Assembly (NCBI RefSeq): GCF_014526325.1
Contig: NZ_JACNMJ010000001.1
Coordinates: 496,001 to 560,000 of the forward strand
DNA: 64,000 bases
Reading direction: 5' to 3'
DNA from: Psychroserpens algicola
GTDB taxonomy: Bacteria; Bacteroidota; Bacteroidia; Flavobacteriales; Flavobacteriaceae
Below, one piece after another: positions 8,345-17,077 of the stretch. Under the pieces are notes generated by a model. That model searched no databases, was not told the origin of the DNA, and saw nothing but the letters and a program-made list of their open reading frames with translations. The position numbers and the translations under genes were made by a program. Each line of letters begins with the position of its first letter. The stretch's first letter is position 1.

Positions 8345-9073
8345 TTAGTCTCTAGACATGAAGATTTGTAATACATACCAGAATAATAACATCAATGATG
8401 CAAATAAGCCTAATGATGCTGGTATATAATCATCTTCAGAGTATTTATGTACCAGATTAGACGTTTGGTATAAAATAGAACCTCCAGCCAGTAAACACAT
8501 GCCTACAGAGAACCATAAACCAAGGTTAAATCCAAAAAGTGTTCCTGCGATGATGAGTCCGATAGCAATAAAAAATCCAATGGTCAAACCTGTCCTCAAA
8601 AAAGAAAAATCTTTCTTAGTCACAAATACAACAGCAGACAATCCTGTAAATAATGCCAGAGTCACAATAGCTGCTTGATTAAGTAATTCAGGACCAGACT
8701 CCATATAATATGCTGCAATGTAAATTAAAGGCACAAAAATGAAGGCTTCTGCCAAAATATATAAACCATAGGCTAAATATTGCTTGTTTTTATCTTGTGT
8801 TTTTAAGGCCATGCCTTCAGCATAATTGGTAATAAACATAAAACCTCCAAGCATGATAAGCCATCGCCAGCCTTGTGTCATCGACATCGCAAAATTCACA
8901 ATAGTTTCGCTTTGTAAGAGCATCCATTCAAATAAAATGAATACCAACACGCCTCCTGCGACATGTGCATAAGTTTTTTTATAAAACGCTACACGATCGG
9001 CGTCAGATAACGCACTAATTAATAGTTTTCCGTCCTCAAAATTATCGAAAGGACTTGGGTTTGAGTTTTCCAT
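8345..9073 (-). CDS. Bax inhibitor-1 / YccA family membrane protein
   Basis: A 242-residue protein with about seven membrane helices, in the Bax inhibitor-1 (UPF0005) family of calcium-leak-like or membrane-protease-associated proteins. The N-terminus is cytoplasmic and acidic (MENSNPSPFDNFEDGKLLIS), followed by AFYKKTYAHVAGGVLVFILF, the start of the family domain. Later segments include GFMFITNYAEGMA and the C-terminal LYQTSNLVHKYSEDDYIPAS, matching the conserved last loop and helix. An upstream in-frame ATG (9100) would add nine residues, but the start at 9073 fits homologues better. It shares orientation with the YugP-type protease gene upstream, separated by a terminator-like hairpin. Confidence 0.88.
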   Translation of the reverse strand: MENSNPSPFDNFEDGKLLISALSDADRVAFYKKTYAHVAGGVLVFILFEWMLLQSETIVNFAMSMTQGWRWLIMLGGFMFITNYAEGMALKTQDKNKQYLAYGLYILAEAFIFVPLIYIAAYYMESGPELLNQAAIVTLALFTGLSAVVFVTKKDFSFLRTGLTIGFFIAIGLIIAGTLFGFNLGLWFSVGMCLLAGGSILYQTSNLVHKYSEDDYIPASLGLFASLMLLFWYVLQIFMSRD

Positions 9074-9111
9074 AAGTAATAATTGATTTAGTAATAGCAA
9101 ATTAGTAAAAG

Positions 9112-9149
9112 AAAACCGAATAACGTGTAAATAAACGTAATTCGGTTTT
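9112..9149. terminator. Terminator between YugP and BI-1 genes
   Basis: A 15-bp stem with one mismatch (arms beginning AAAACCGAA and ending TTCGGTTTT) around an eight-base loop. A/T tails on both sides; it most likely ends the minus-strand gene stopping at 9173. Confidence 0.75.
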
Positions 9150-9172
9150 AATATCTATGTGTTGTAAGGCGT

Positions 9173-9877
9173 TTAGTCGCGACTTCCAAAAACCTGAAGC
9201 GCCCAATATAAAAGCGATGCTAAAGCACCAATGGCAGCAACCAGATATGTTCTGGCAGCCCATTTCAAAGCGTCTTCAGATCCCTTATACTCTTCTGGAG
9301 TTACCATGTTTTTATTTTTTAACCAGGCTAAAGCTCTGTTACTTGCATCATACTCCACAGGAAGTGTGATAAAACTAAATAAAGTTGCAAATCCCATAAA
9401 GACTAAACCTGCAACAGCCACCCAATATCCTAAACCAACACCAGCAGCAGCTCCAAGAACAAGACCACCAATGACTAACCATTGTGACATTCCTGACGTA
9501 ACACTAACGATAGGTACTAATGCCGAACGCATCCCTAAAGCACTATAAGCTTGTGCATGCTGAACAGCATGACCAACCTCATGTGCCGCAACAGCTGCCG
9601 CTGCAGCATTACGCTGATTGTATACAGCTTCACTTAAGTTTACGGTTTTATTCTTAGGGTTGTAATGATCTGTTAACTGTCCGGCTACAGAAATCACTTC
9701 TACATCAGAAATACCATTATCTGCCAGCATTTTCTCTGCGATTTCTCTTCCACTCATACCGTTACGCAATTGTACCTTAGAGTACTGTGCGAATTTTCGT
9801 TTTAATTGACTACTTACTAACCAACTCACCAATGCAATGGCACCAATTAGTACGTAATATCCCATCATTCCATTCAT
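9173..9877 (-). CDS. YugP-type neutral zinc metallopeptidase
   Basis: A 234-residue membrane metallopeptidase of the Zn_peptidase_2 family (Bacillus YugP). It has an N-terminal membrane helix (about residues 6-22), a soluble region with NGMSGREIAEKMLADNGISD and TVNLSEAVYN, then the zinc-binding HEVGH motif at 99-103. Two or three hydrophobic helices follow, and the LPVEYDASNRAL segment, whose Glu is the likely third ligand. The end, KWAARTYLVAAIGALASLLY, is typical. The active site probably faces the cytoplasm or membrane surface. Substrates are not known. It is a single gene between two hairpin-flanked intergenic regions. Confidence 0.88.
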   Translation of the reverse strand: MNGMMGYYVLIGAIALVSWLVSSQLKRKFAQYSKVQLRNGMSGREIAEKMLADNGISDVEVISVAGQLTDHYNPKNKTVNLSEAVYNQRNAAAAAVAAHEVGHAVQHAQAYSALGMRSALVPIVSVTSGMSQWLVIGGLVLGAAAGVGLGYWVAVAGLVFMGFATLFSFITLPVEYDASNRALAWLKNKNMVTPEEYKGSEDALKWAARTYLVAAIGALASLLYWALQVFGSRD

Positions 9878-9947
9878 ATGTTTTAAAATTAAATTGTTAG
9901 TAGTATAGCAAAAAGTACGCCATATTAAAGATAGGAAAATTTGTCAG

Positions 9948-10340
9948 TTATTGATACCTATCCCTCTCTATAGATTTTTCAAGCGGTTCCTTTTTATGAA
10001 GCACTTTTTGCACGCTATTATTGTCAAAAAAGATTATGAGTCGGTCGCCAAGATGATCTTTAAAGCTAGGCGATTTTCCCATTTTATAAATGATATAGTT
10101 TTTAGAATCTTCAGTGAAAATTTCAGGTTCACCTAAGAGAGATATCACCTCTTCCTTTGTTTTTCCTACAAGTAATTTATTATCGATAATATCATCTGCT
10201 AACTTATACCGTTTTGCCGGATTTGAATGCCATAAACCTTCATCAAATCGTTCTTCAAAATACCAGGTAAGTGAACTTGTGACTACAAATGCCACGAAAA
10301 AAAACATAAGTACTTTATCATATTTTTTTAGGCCTATCAT
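9948..10340 (-). CDS. Small membrane-anchored protein with BamE/SmpA-like repeat
   Basis: A 130-residue protein with an N-terminal membrane segment (KVLMFFFVAFVVTSSLTWYF) and a soluble domain. The stretch LLVGKTKEEVISLLGEP resembles the SmpA/OmlA/BamE-type fold, in which such a Gly-x-Thr helix and 'LLGxP' turn recur. No lipobox is present, so it is probably inner-membrane anchored, facing the periplasm. Its ATG directly abuts the stop codon of the lipoprotein gene at 10341-10640, so the two are probably one operon. Function unknown. Confidence 0.6.
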   Translation of the reverse strand: MIGLKKYDKVLMFFFVAFVVTSSLTWYFEERFDEGLWHSNPAKRYKLADDIIDNKLLVGKTKEEVISLLGEPEIFTEDSKNYIIYKMGKSPSFKDHLGDRLIIFFDNNSVQKVLHKKEPLEKSIERDRYQ

Positions 10341-10640
10341 TTAGTCTATTAAATCTATCGAATTCACTTTAAAACGACCATCGACAACTTCTCCTGACAC
10401 CTCAGCAGTTCTGACAACCTCGCAAAATCCTGAATCTTTATCATGAGCGTCACCATAATCATCTATATCAGCACCATCAACAAAATATGCCTTGTCATCA
10501 ATACGAACAGCTAAATCACATCCCTTTTGACTTGTCAATCCAAATTGACATTGTCCACAAGACACCTCAGCAGTTTGCTTTTTGTTTTGACTACAAGCAA
10601 AACATACATACAAAACACCTATAAGTAGTATTTTTTTCAT
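10341..10640 (-). CDS. Small Cys-rich lipoprotein (DUF6370-like)
   Basis: A 99-residue protein with a signal peptide ending in a lipobox-like CFACSQN (Cys near residue 16). The mature part has paired cysteines (VSCGQCQFGL, GCDLAVRIDDKAYFVDGADI) and the DYGDAHDKDSGFC segment, which I recall from a family named DUF6370. The CxxC and the spaced Cys/His/Asp residues suggest metal binding or disulfides, but this is inference. It lies directly upstream of the BamE-like gene and 15 bases downstream of leuS, in the same direction, so it may be read through from leuS. Confidence 0.65.
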   Translation of the reverse strand: MKKILLIGVLYVCFACSQNKKQTAEVSCGQCQFGLTSQKGCDLAVRIDDKAYFVDGADIDDYGDAHDKDSGFCEVVRTAEVSGEVVDGRFKVNSIDLID

Positions 10641-10655
10641 GACAATCTTTTTTTA

Positions 10656-13562
10656 TTAGCCTACAATATTGACAATTTTTCCAGGAACCACAATTACTTT
10701 TTTAGGCTCGCGACCGTCTAACTGTGCGATTGTTTTTTCGTGAGCCATTACTGTTTTCTCAATCTCATCCTTGCTCATATCTAATGGTAATTCTAAGGTA
10801 AAACGCATTTTTCCATTAAATGAAATAGGATAGTTTTTACTACTTTCTACAAGGTGTTTCTCTTCAAACTTCGGAAATGAAACCGTCGAGATAGAGTCGT
10901 CATGACCAAGTCTGTTCCATAGTTCTTCAGCAATATGAGGCGCATAAGGAGAAATTAAAATCAGTAGAGGTTCAAGAATGGCTTTGCTGTTACATTTTTG
11001 AGCCATTAACTCATTAACGGCAATCATAAATGTAGACACAGAGGTATTGAACGAAAAATTCTCGATATCCTCTTCGACTTTTTTAATGGTTTTATGAAGC
11101 GTTTTCAGACTGTCTTTTGAAGGTTCGGTATCACTGACTTTTAAACCATTGTCATCAACATACAATTTCCAGAGTTTTTTAAGGAAACCATGCACGCCTG
11201 TAATTCCTGCGGTGTTCCAGGGTTTGTATTGCTCTAATGGTCCTAAAAACATTTCGTATAAACGAAGGCTATCGGCTCCATACTGTTCGCAAATCGCATC
11301 TGGATTGACAACATTGTACTTAGACTTCGACATTTTTTCGACTTCTCGACCTACTTTATAAACTCCATTTTCTAGTATAAATTCAGCATCAGAATAATCG
11401 TCACCAAATTCACTATCACTTTTTAAACCATCAATATCTAATTCATCTGAAGCATTAACATATTTTACTTTCACATGAATTGGAATCACATTTTTATCTT
11501 GTATAAGACCAGATGATATATAACGATTAGTCCCATCTTCCCTATAAACAAAAGCACTTGTCCCCAAAATCATTCCCTGATTTATCAGCTTTTTAAACGG
11601 CTCTTCAACATTGACGAAGCCTCTGTCTTTTAAAAACTTCACCCAAAAACGTGAGTAGAGCAAATGTCCTGTAGCATGCTCGCTTCCACCAATATATAAA
11701 TCGACACTCTCCCAATAATCAAGAGCTTCTTTACTGGCAAAAACCTCATCACGCATAGCGTCTTCCATATATCTAAAGAAATACCACGAGCTTCCTGCCC
11801 ATCCTGGCATAGTGTTGAGTTCTAAAGGAAAGACATGTTCATTATCAATCAATTCATTTGAGACCACACTATGAGTTGTCGTGTCCCAAGCCCAAACATC
11901 GGCACGTCCTAAAGGTGGCTCACCTTCTTCGGTTGGTAAGTATTTTTCAACTTCTGGCAAAACAATAGGCAGGTGTTTTTCATCTATCATTTGCGGCTTA
12001 TCATTGACATAATACACAGGAAATGGTTCGCCCCAATAACGCTGACGAGAAAACACCGCATCACGTAATCTATAGTTGGTTTTACCTTCACCTTGACCCA
12101 ATTGCTCCAATTCGTAAATGGCGCGTTTGGTAGCTTTTTTATAGTTCATTCCGTTAAGGAAATCACTATTCGCAAGTTTCACATTGTCTTTTGAAGCATA
12201 GGCCTCTTCAGAAATATCGACACCTTCAAAAATATTAGGAATCGGAATATCGAAATGCTTTGCAAAATCATAATCGCGTTGATCACCACACGGAACCGAC
12301 ATCACTGCACCTGTTCCGTAACCTGCCAATACATAATCACCAATCCAAATCGGAATTAGCTCTTTTGTAAACGGATGCTCTGCATAAGCACCTGTAAAGA
12401 CTCCAGAAATGGTTTTTACATCTGCCATACGATCGCGTTCACTTCGTTTTGCTGTGGCTTCTATGTAGGCATCGACGTCTGCTTTTTGAGCTTCGGTTGT
12501 AATTTTTGACACCAATTCGTGCTCTGGTGCCAGCGTCATAAACGACACACCATATATGGTATCAGGTCTTGTTGTGAAAACTTCGATCTTGTACGGATGA
12601 GATTCCGAAACAAGTTCGGAATGACGTTCACTTATGTCATGCTGAACGTGTTTCAGCATATCACTCGTCATGTTGACATTGAAAGTCACAGATGCTCCAA
12701 CCGATTTCCCAATCCAGTTACGCTGAATATCTTTTAATGAATCGGTCCAGTCTAAATCTTCAACATTATAATCAATTCCATGAAGTAAGCGTTCAGCATA
12801 GGCCGAAATTCGCATACTCCATTGGGTCATTTTTTTTCTAATCACAGGATGTCCACCACGTTCTGACACACCATTGACAATTTCATCATTAGCTAACACA
12901 GTTCCGAGCGCAGGACACCAGTTTACTTCGGTTTCGGCCAAATAAGTCAATCGGTATTTGAGTAAAATATCTTGCTGTTCTTCCGAAGCATAACCAGACC
13001 AGTCTTCTGCAGTAAAATACGTCACATCATCATCACAAGCAGCATTAATTTGTGCATTTCCTTCCGTTTCGAAATCGGTAATTAATTCTGAAATCGGCCT
13101 TGCCCTATTCGAATCTTTACAATAGTACGACTCAAACAATTGAATAAAAATCCATTGTGTCCATTTGTAATACTCAGGATTACTGGTACGTACTTCTCGG
13201 CTCCAGTCGAATGAAAACCCGATTTGATCCAGTTGTCGACGGTAAGTTTTTATATTGGTTTCGGTCGTAATTGCTGGATGCTGACCTGTTTGAATGGCGT
13301 ACTGTTCAGCAGGCAAACCAAAACTATCATATCCTTGAGGGTGTAAGACATTAAAGCCTTTATGACGTTTGTAACGCGCATAAATATCACTGGCAATATA
13401 ACCTAAGGGATGACCAACATGCAGCCCTGCTCCACTAGGATAAGGAAACATATCTAAGACATAGTATTTAGGTTTATCTCTATTGTTTTCGGCCTTAAAT
13501 GTTTGTTTATCGGCCCAATAGTTTTGCCATTTCTTTTCGATCTCGTTAAAATGATAACTCAT
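10656..13562 (-). CDS. leuS: Leucine--tRNA ligase with an in-frame palindromic-repeat insertion
   Basis: A 968-residue class I leucyl-tRNA synthetase. The HIGH-type motif is HVGHPLG (about residues 48-54) and the KMSKS motif is MSKSKYN in the C-terminal half. The CP1 editing domain carries the TTRPDT motif (in FTTRPDTIYGV), and the WSMRISAYAERLL segment is typical. The length exceeds the usual bacterial 800-880 residues, as is normal in this phylum. Oddly, just before FTTRPDT the protein contains about 25 extra residues reading MLKHVQHD and HSELVSES. These are the translation of two inverted palindromic repeats at 12601-12662, inserted without breaking the frame. Downstream on the same strand are two small envelope genes; divergent upstream is ftsX. 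Confidence 0.97.
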   Translation of the reverse strand: MSYHFNEIEKKWQNYWADKQTFKAENNRDKPKYYVLDMFPYPSGAGLHVGHPLGYIASDIYARYKRHKGFNVLHPQGYDSFGLPAEQYAIQTGQHPAITTETNIKTYRRQLDQIGFSFDWSREVRTSNPEYYKWTQWIFIQLFESYYCKDSNRARPISELITDFETEGNAQINAACDDDVTYFTAEDWSGYASEEQQDILLKYRLTYLAETEVNWCPALGTVLANDEIVNGVSERGGHPVIRKKMTQWSMRISAYAERLLHGIDYNVEDLDWTDSLKDIQRNWIGKSVGASVTFNVNMTSDMLKHVQHDISERHSELVSESHPYKIEVFTTRPDTIYGVSFMTLAPEHELVSKITTEAQKADVDAYIEATAKRSERDRMADVKTISGVFTGAYAEHPFTKELIPIWIGDYVLAGYGTGAVMSVPCGDQRDYDFAKHFDIPIPNIFEGVDISEEAYASKDNVKLANSDFLNGMNYKKATKRAIYELEQLGQGEGKTNYRLRDAVFSRQRYWGEPFPVYYVNDKPQMIDEKHLPIVLPEVEKYLPTEEGEPPLGRADVWAWDTTTHSVVSNELIDNEHVFPLELNTMPGWAGSSWYFFRYMEDAMRDEVFASKEALDYWESVDLYIGGSEHATGHLLYSRFWVKFLKDRGFVNVEEPFKKLINQGMILGTSAFVYREDGTNRYISSGLIQDKNVIPIHVKVKYVNASDELDIDGLKSDSEFGDDYSDAEFILENGVYKVGREVEKMSKSKYNVVNPDAICEQYGADSLRLYEMFLGPLEQYKPWNTAGITGVHGFLKKLWKLYVDDNGLKVSDTEPSKDSLKTLHKTIKKVEEDIENFSFNTSVSTFMIAVNELMAQKCNSKAILEPLLILISPYAPHIAEELWNRLGHDDSISTVSFPKFEEKHLVESSKNYPISFNGKMRFTLELPLDMSKDEIEKTVMAHEKTIAQLDGREPKKVIVVPGKIVNIVG
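12601..12662. repeat. Inverted pair of REP-like palindromes inside leuS
   Basis: Two hairpin units in opposite orientation. Unit A (12601-12625) has arms ATTCCGAA and TTCGGAAT around ACAAG and ends ATGAC. Unit B (12636-12662), read on the minus strand, has arms ATGCTGAA and TTCAGCAT around ACACG and also ends ATGAC. A ten-base spacer separates them. The units differ in the stem but every change is compensated so that pairing is kept. The same family occurs at 49739-49763 and, partly, at 25308-25326. Confidence 0.85.
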
Positions 13563-13684
13563 GGTTTGTTTGCAAATTTAGACCGCAAATTTAACGGTAT
13601 TACAACACAATTAAAAGTTTAAGCGTTGTAAACCTTATACAAACAAATTGTTTTTTATTTTTACAGCATTAATCCAATACTTTT

Positions 13685-14563
13685 ATGAGTACATCTTTTG
13701 ACAGATATCAAAAACGAAAATTAATTTCATCATACTTTTCTGTAGTGATCAGTATCGCCTTGGTATTATTTTTATTAGGTTGCTTAGGCTTATTGGTATT
13801 AAATGCTAAAAAGGTTGCCGACCATTTTAGAGAGCAAGTTGTGGTGACCATTTATTTAAACGATTCTGCTAAGGATGTAGAAGTTAAACAGCTTCAAAAT
13901 ACTTTGGCCATGGCTGAATACACAAAAGAAGCAAAATATGTGTCTAAAGAAGAAGCTGCTCAAATTGTTAAGTCTGATATAGGTGAAGATTTTATGGAGT
14001 TTTTAGGGGCTAACCCATTGCAAAACTCAATTGATGTTTACCTTAAAGCCGATTATGTTACGAACGAAACTTTAGATGGCATTACTGCCGAATTATCTAA
14101 CAAAGCTTTTATTGAAGATATCAAATACGACAATGATCTGGTGGAAATCATGAACAATAACGTAAAAAAAATCACATTTTGGGTATTGATACTAAGTGGC
14201 ATCTTTACGTTTATTGCTGTATTACTTATTAATAGCTCGATTCGACTGGCAGTATATTCAAAGCGCTTTATTATTAAAACGATGCAAATGGTTGGAGCGA
14301 CAAAACGCTTTATCAGGAAGCCATTTGTATTTAAAAGCATTCAATTAGGCATCATAGGTGCCATTGTAGCGCTCATCGGTATGGCTTTTGTACTATATTA
14401 CCTCGATAAAACATTCCCTGAAGTTGAGCTTTTACAAAACCCTGTATTGATAGGTGCCTTATTTATTGGCATTTTCCTTTTAGGAATCCTAATTACATGG
14501 ATTAGTACATTTATAGCAACACAACGTTTCTTAAATTTAAAGACCGATCAATTATACTATTAA
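13685..14563 (+). CDS. ftsX: Cell division protein FtsX (permease-like)
   Basis: A 292-residue membrane protein of the FtsX family, partner of the ATPase FtsE, linking the divisome to peptidoglycan hydrolase activation. The cytoplasmic N-terminus (MSTSFDRYQKRKL) is followed by one helix (about residues 17-40), a periplasmic domain of about 120 residues with VVVTIYLNDSAKDVEVKQLQ and FLGANPLQNSIDVYLKADYV, and three helices at the C-terminal end. The loop RLAVYSKRFIIKTMQMVGAT is the conserved cytoplasmic coupling segment. ftsE is not adjacent, unlike in Proteobacteria. It is the first gene of the block ftsX, DUF3098, uppP, truB. Confidence 0.93.
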   Translation: MSTSFDRYQKRKLISSYFSVVISIALVLFLLGCLGLLVLNAKKVADHFREQVVVTIYLNDSAKDVEVKQLQNTLAMAEYTKEAKYVSKEEAAQIVKSDIGEDFMEFLGANPLQNSIDVYLKADYVTNETLDGITAELSNKAFIEDIKYDNDLVEIMNNNVKKITFWVLILSGIFTFIAVLLINSSIRLAVYSKRFIIKTMQMVGATKRFIRKPFVFKSIQLGIIGAIVALIGMAFVLYYLDKTFPEVELLQNPVLIGALFIGIFLLGILITWISTFIATQRFLNLKTDQLYY

Positions 14564-14619
14564 TATTTAATTAAGAATTTGAAGTAAAATTTCATTTATA
14601 TTTACACCAGATTTAAATC

Positions 14620-14883
14620 ATGGGAGAACAAAAACGCAAAGAGACCACTAATCAAGATTTTATCTTCGGAAAGAAAAACTATAAGTTTATGCTTATTGGT
14701 TTAGCATGTATTGTACTTGGATTTATTTTAATGTCTGGTGGCGGAAGTGATGATCCTAATGTATTTGATCCTTCTATTTTTAGCTGGAGACGTATTCGAC
14801 TAGCTCCAACTTTAGTCCTTATTGGTTTTGGGATTCAAGTGTATGCGATTTTATTGAATCCGAATAAAAGTTCGAAGTCTTAA
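14620..14883 (+). CDS. DUF3098 family small membrane protein
   Basis: An 87-residue protein with two membrane helices (about residues 24-40 and 63-80) linked by a loop carrying SGGGSDDPNVFDPSIFSWRR. The pattern of a polar N-terminus (DFIFGKKNYKFML) then GLACIVLGFILMSGGG matches DUF3098, a Bacteroidota family nearly always found between ftsX and uppP. Function unknown; the fixed neighbourhood suggests a role in division or envelope synthesis. Confidence 0.85.
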   Translation: MGEQKRKETTNQDFIFGKKNYKFMLIGLACIVLGFILMSGGGSDDPNVFDPSIFSWRRIRLAPTLVLIGFGIQVYAILLNPNKSSKS

Positions 14884-14939
14884 CAACATCCTTAGTAACA
14901 AATTCTGAATGTTTTTATCAATAGATACGTCTATTTTGA

Positions 14940-14947
14940 TATTTTTG
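14940..14947 (+). promoter_or_regulatory. Probable -7 box of the uppP promoter
   Basis: TATTTTTG matches the Bacteroidota -7 consensus TAnnTTTG and ends only four bases before the uppP ATG at 14952. If used, the transcript would begin at or next to the start codon, that is, be leaderless or nearly so. Confidence 0.5.
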
Positions 14948-14951
14948 CCGC

Positions 14952-15755
14952 ATGGATATTTTAGATTCAATTGTATTAGGAATTATTCAAGGACTCACCG
15001 AGTTTTTACCAGTCTCATCTAGTGGTCATCTCGAATTAGGTAAGGTCATCTTACAAGATGAAAATCTGGGAGCAGAAGACAGTCTGCTATTTACAGTGGT
15101 ATTACACTTTGCAACGGCACTCAGCACAATGGTTATTTTTAGAAAAGATATTCTGGAGATTATCAAAGGTGTCTTGAAACTTGAGTGGAATGAAGATCTT
15201 CAGTTTATTTCTAAAATTGCCTTATCTATGATTCCTGCTGTGATCGTCGGTCTCTTTTTTGAAGAACAACTCGAAAGCCTTTTTAGCGGAAACATCAGAC
15301 TCGTTGGCTTTATGCTCATCGTAACTGCCGTGCTTCTATTTTTGGCTGATCGTGCCAAAAACACAGATAAAAAAGTGACTTTTTCTAATGCCTTTATTAT
15401 TGGAATTTCTCAAGCCATAGCAATGCTTCCTGGAATTTCCAGATCTGGAGCAACCATTTCGACATCTGTATTATTAGGAAACGATAAAACCAAAGCAGCT
15501 CGCTTTTCGTTTTTGATGGTCGTTCCACTTATCTTCGGAAAAATTGCCAAAGACGTTTTAGGTGGAGAAATCACCTATGACAGTGCAAACTTTACAAGCT
15601 TAAGTGTAGGCTTTATTGCCGCATTTGTTACTGGCTTATTTGCATGTACCTGGATGATTGCTTTGGTTAAAAAAAGTAAGCTATCCTATTTTGCATTTTA
15701 CTGTATCATTGTTGGTATCATCGCGATCATCTATTCTTATAACTTAGCTGTATGA
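14952..15755 (+). CDS. uppP: Undecaprenyl-diphosphate phosphatase
   Basis: A 267-residue integral membrane phosphatase of the BacA/UppP family that recycles undecaprenyl diphosphate to the monophosphate carrier for cell-wall synthesis. Both catalytic regions are visible: E17 with PVSSSGH (residues 20-26) near the N-terminus, and PGISRSGATIS in the second inverted repeat. About eight hydrophobic helices are present and the length matches the family. Its last four bases overlap the start of truB (ATGA arrangement), indicating translational coupling. A possible promoter box lies just before the ATG. Confidence 0.96.
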   Translation: MDILDSIVLGIIQGLTEFLPVSSSGHLELGKVILQDENLGAEDSLLFTVVLHFATALSTMVIFRKDILEIIKGVLKLEWNEDLQFISKIALSMIPAVIVGLFFEEQLESLFSGNIRLVGFMLIVTAVLLFLADRAKNTDKKVTFSNAFIIGISQAIAMLPGISRSGATISTSVLLGNDKTKAARFSFLMVVPLIFGKIAKDVLGGEITYDSANFTSLSVGFIAAFVTGLFACTWMIALVKKSKLSYFAFYCIIVGIIAIIYSYNLAV

Positions 15756-16444
15756 CCGCTGAAGATTTCAAAAATGGTCAAGTCTTGCTCATTGACAAGC
15801 CTTTAAACTGGACTTCTTTTCAGGCAGTTAACAAACTGCGTTGGGAAATACGTCAGGCTTTCAATATCAAAAAAATAAAAGTTGGTCACGCTGGAACATT
15901 AGATCCTTTAGCTACGGGATTACTCATTATTTGCACAGGTAAAATGACCAAACAAATTCACACTTTTCAGGGTCAGGATAAAGAGTACACCGGAACTTTC
16001 GTTTTAGGCAGCACAACACCTTCCTATGATTTAGAAACTGAAATTGACCAGAGTTTTCCCACCGAGCACATTTCCGAAGTTTTAATTCATGATACTACCA
16101 AAATATTTATTGGAGATATTGAGCAATTTCCACCTGTATTTTCAGCTTTAAAAAAGGACGGAAAACGTTTATACGAGTATGCCAGAGCCGGAGAACAAGT
16201 AGACGTAAAATCGCGAACTGTGCACATTTCAGAATTTGAAATCACAAATATAGAAGGGAATACCATTGACTTTAGAGTGGTTTGTAGTAAAGGTACTTAT
16301 ATTCGCTCTCTCGCTCATGACTTTGGAAAAGCACTTAACTCAGGAGCGCATCTTTCGGTCTTACGTCGTACAAAAATTGGTGATTTTGACGTCGCCAACG
16401 CAACTTCTCCTGAAGATTTTATTCAATCCTTGTCTTCGGAATAA
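15752..16444 (+). CDS. truB: tRNA pseudouridine(55) synthase
   Basis: A 230-residue enzyme that isomerises U55 in the T-loop of tRNAs. The N-terminus VLLIDKPLNWTSFQAVNKLR and the catalytic motif GHAGTLDPLATGLL (Asp51 nucleophile) are diagnostic. YTGTFVLG, the FPPVFSALKKDGKRLYEYAR substrate loop, and VVCSKGTYIRSLAHDFGKAL follow as in E. coli TruB. It lacks the longer C-terminal PUA-like extension of the E. coli protein. It overlaps uppP by four bases. Confidence 0.96.
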   Translation: MTAEDFKNGQVLLIDKPLNWTSFQAVNKLRWEIRQAFNIKKIKVGHAGTLDPLATGLLIICTGKMTKQIHTFQGQDKEYTGTFVLGSTTPSYDLETEIDQSFPTEHISEVLIHDTTKIFIGDIEQFPPVFSALKKDGKRLYEYARAGEQVDVKSRTVHISEFEITNIEGNTIDFRVVCSKGTYIRSLAHDFGKALNSGAHLSVLRRTKIGDFDVANATSPEDFIQSLSSE

Positions 16445-16479
16445 TTTTTGATACTTCCTTTGCTTCTAAACCTAACTAA

Positions 16480-17019
16480 ATGAAGCCATACGCTACACTA
16501 CTTCTACTTTTGGTATTTGCAAATGTGTATGCACAAGATGATAATAAATCTAGTGGGCTATTTTATAAAATATCGCTAGCTACCACATTAACTGTTAACG
16601 AAGATTTTACCTTTGGTGATGACACTACTGAACGTTTTTTTAGAACAAGTGCTTTCTTTTTAAACAATACTGTTGGTTTTCAATTTGATAATCGTTCTTC
16701 ACTAGGTTTAAACACTGAATATAATTGGCATTCTGAAAGCGGCTTACAATTTTTTCCAGTGCACTTAAGCTTTCAATATAACATTTTCGATTTTGATGAT
16801 ACATTATTTATTAGAGGTAGTTACGGACGCTTAGTTGGTGTTACTAATGATTTTGAAAAAGGAACACTTTATAAAGTTGGTGTTGGTGCTCGATTGTTTG
16901 ACGACAACTATAAAAACTCATGGCTTATTGGTGTTGACTTTACCAGAAAACGTTTCGGATTTAGACAATTGGAGAAGCTTTCTAGTGTTTCATTTTTTCT
17001 TGAGTTTATGCTGTTCTAA
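16480..17019 (+). CDS. Putative outer-membrane beta-barrel protein
   Basis: A 179-residue protein with a signal peptide (MKPYATLLLLLVFANVYAQ). The rest shows alternating hydrophobic strands ending in aromatic residues (TTVGFQF-type, SSLGLNTEYNWHSESG, FPVHLSFQYNIFDFDD, TLFIRGSYGRLVG) and a final SFFLEFMLF, the pattern of a small outer-membrane barrel. The terminal Phe supports barrel assembly by BamA. No named family is recognised. It sits between truB (35 bases away) and a TonB-like protein. Confidence 0.65.
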   Translation: MKPYATLLLLLVFANVYAQDDNKSSGLFYKISLATTLTVNEDFTFGDDTTERFFRTSAFFLNNTVGFQFDNRSSLGLNTEYNWHSESGLQFFPVHLSFQYNIFDFDDTLFIRGSYGRLVGVTNDFEKGTLYKVGVGARLFDDNYKNSWLIGVDFTRKRFGFRQLEKLSSVSFFLEFMLF

Positions 17020-17077
17020 TCTTTTTTTGTTAATTTGACGTATATAAAAGACCAACTTGAATTAAAATTAGGCCTAC

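Noticed and set aside
9231-9548. Open frame of 105 codons on the plus strand
   Set aside because: It is the antisense shadow of the YugP-type protease gene, whose product has clear motifs.
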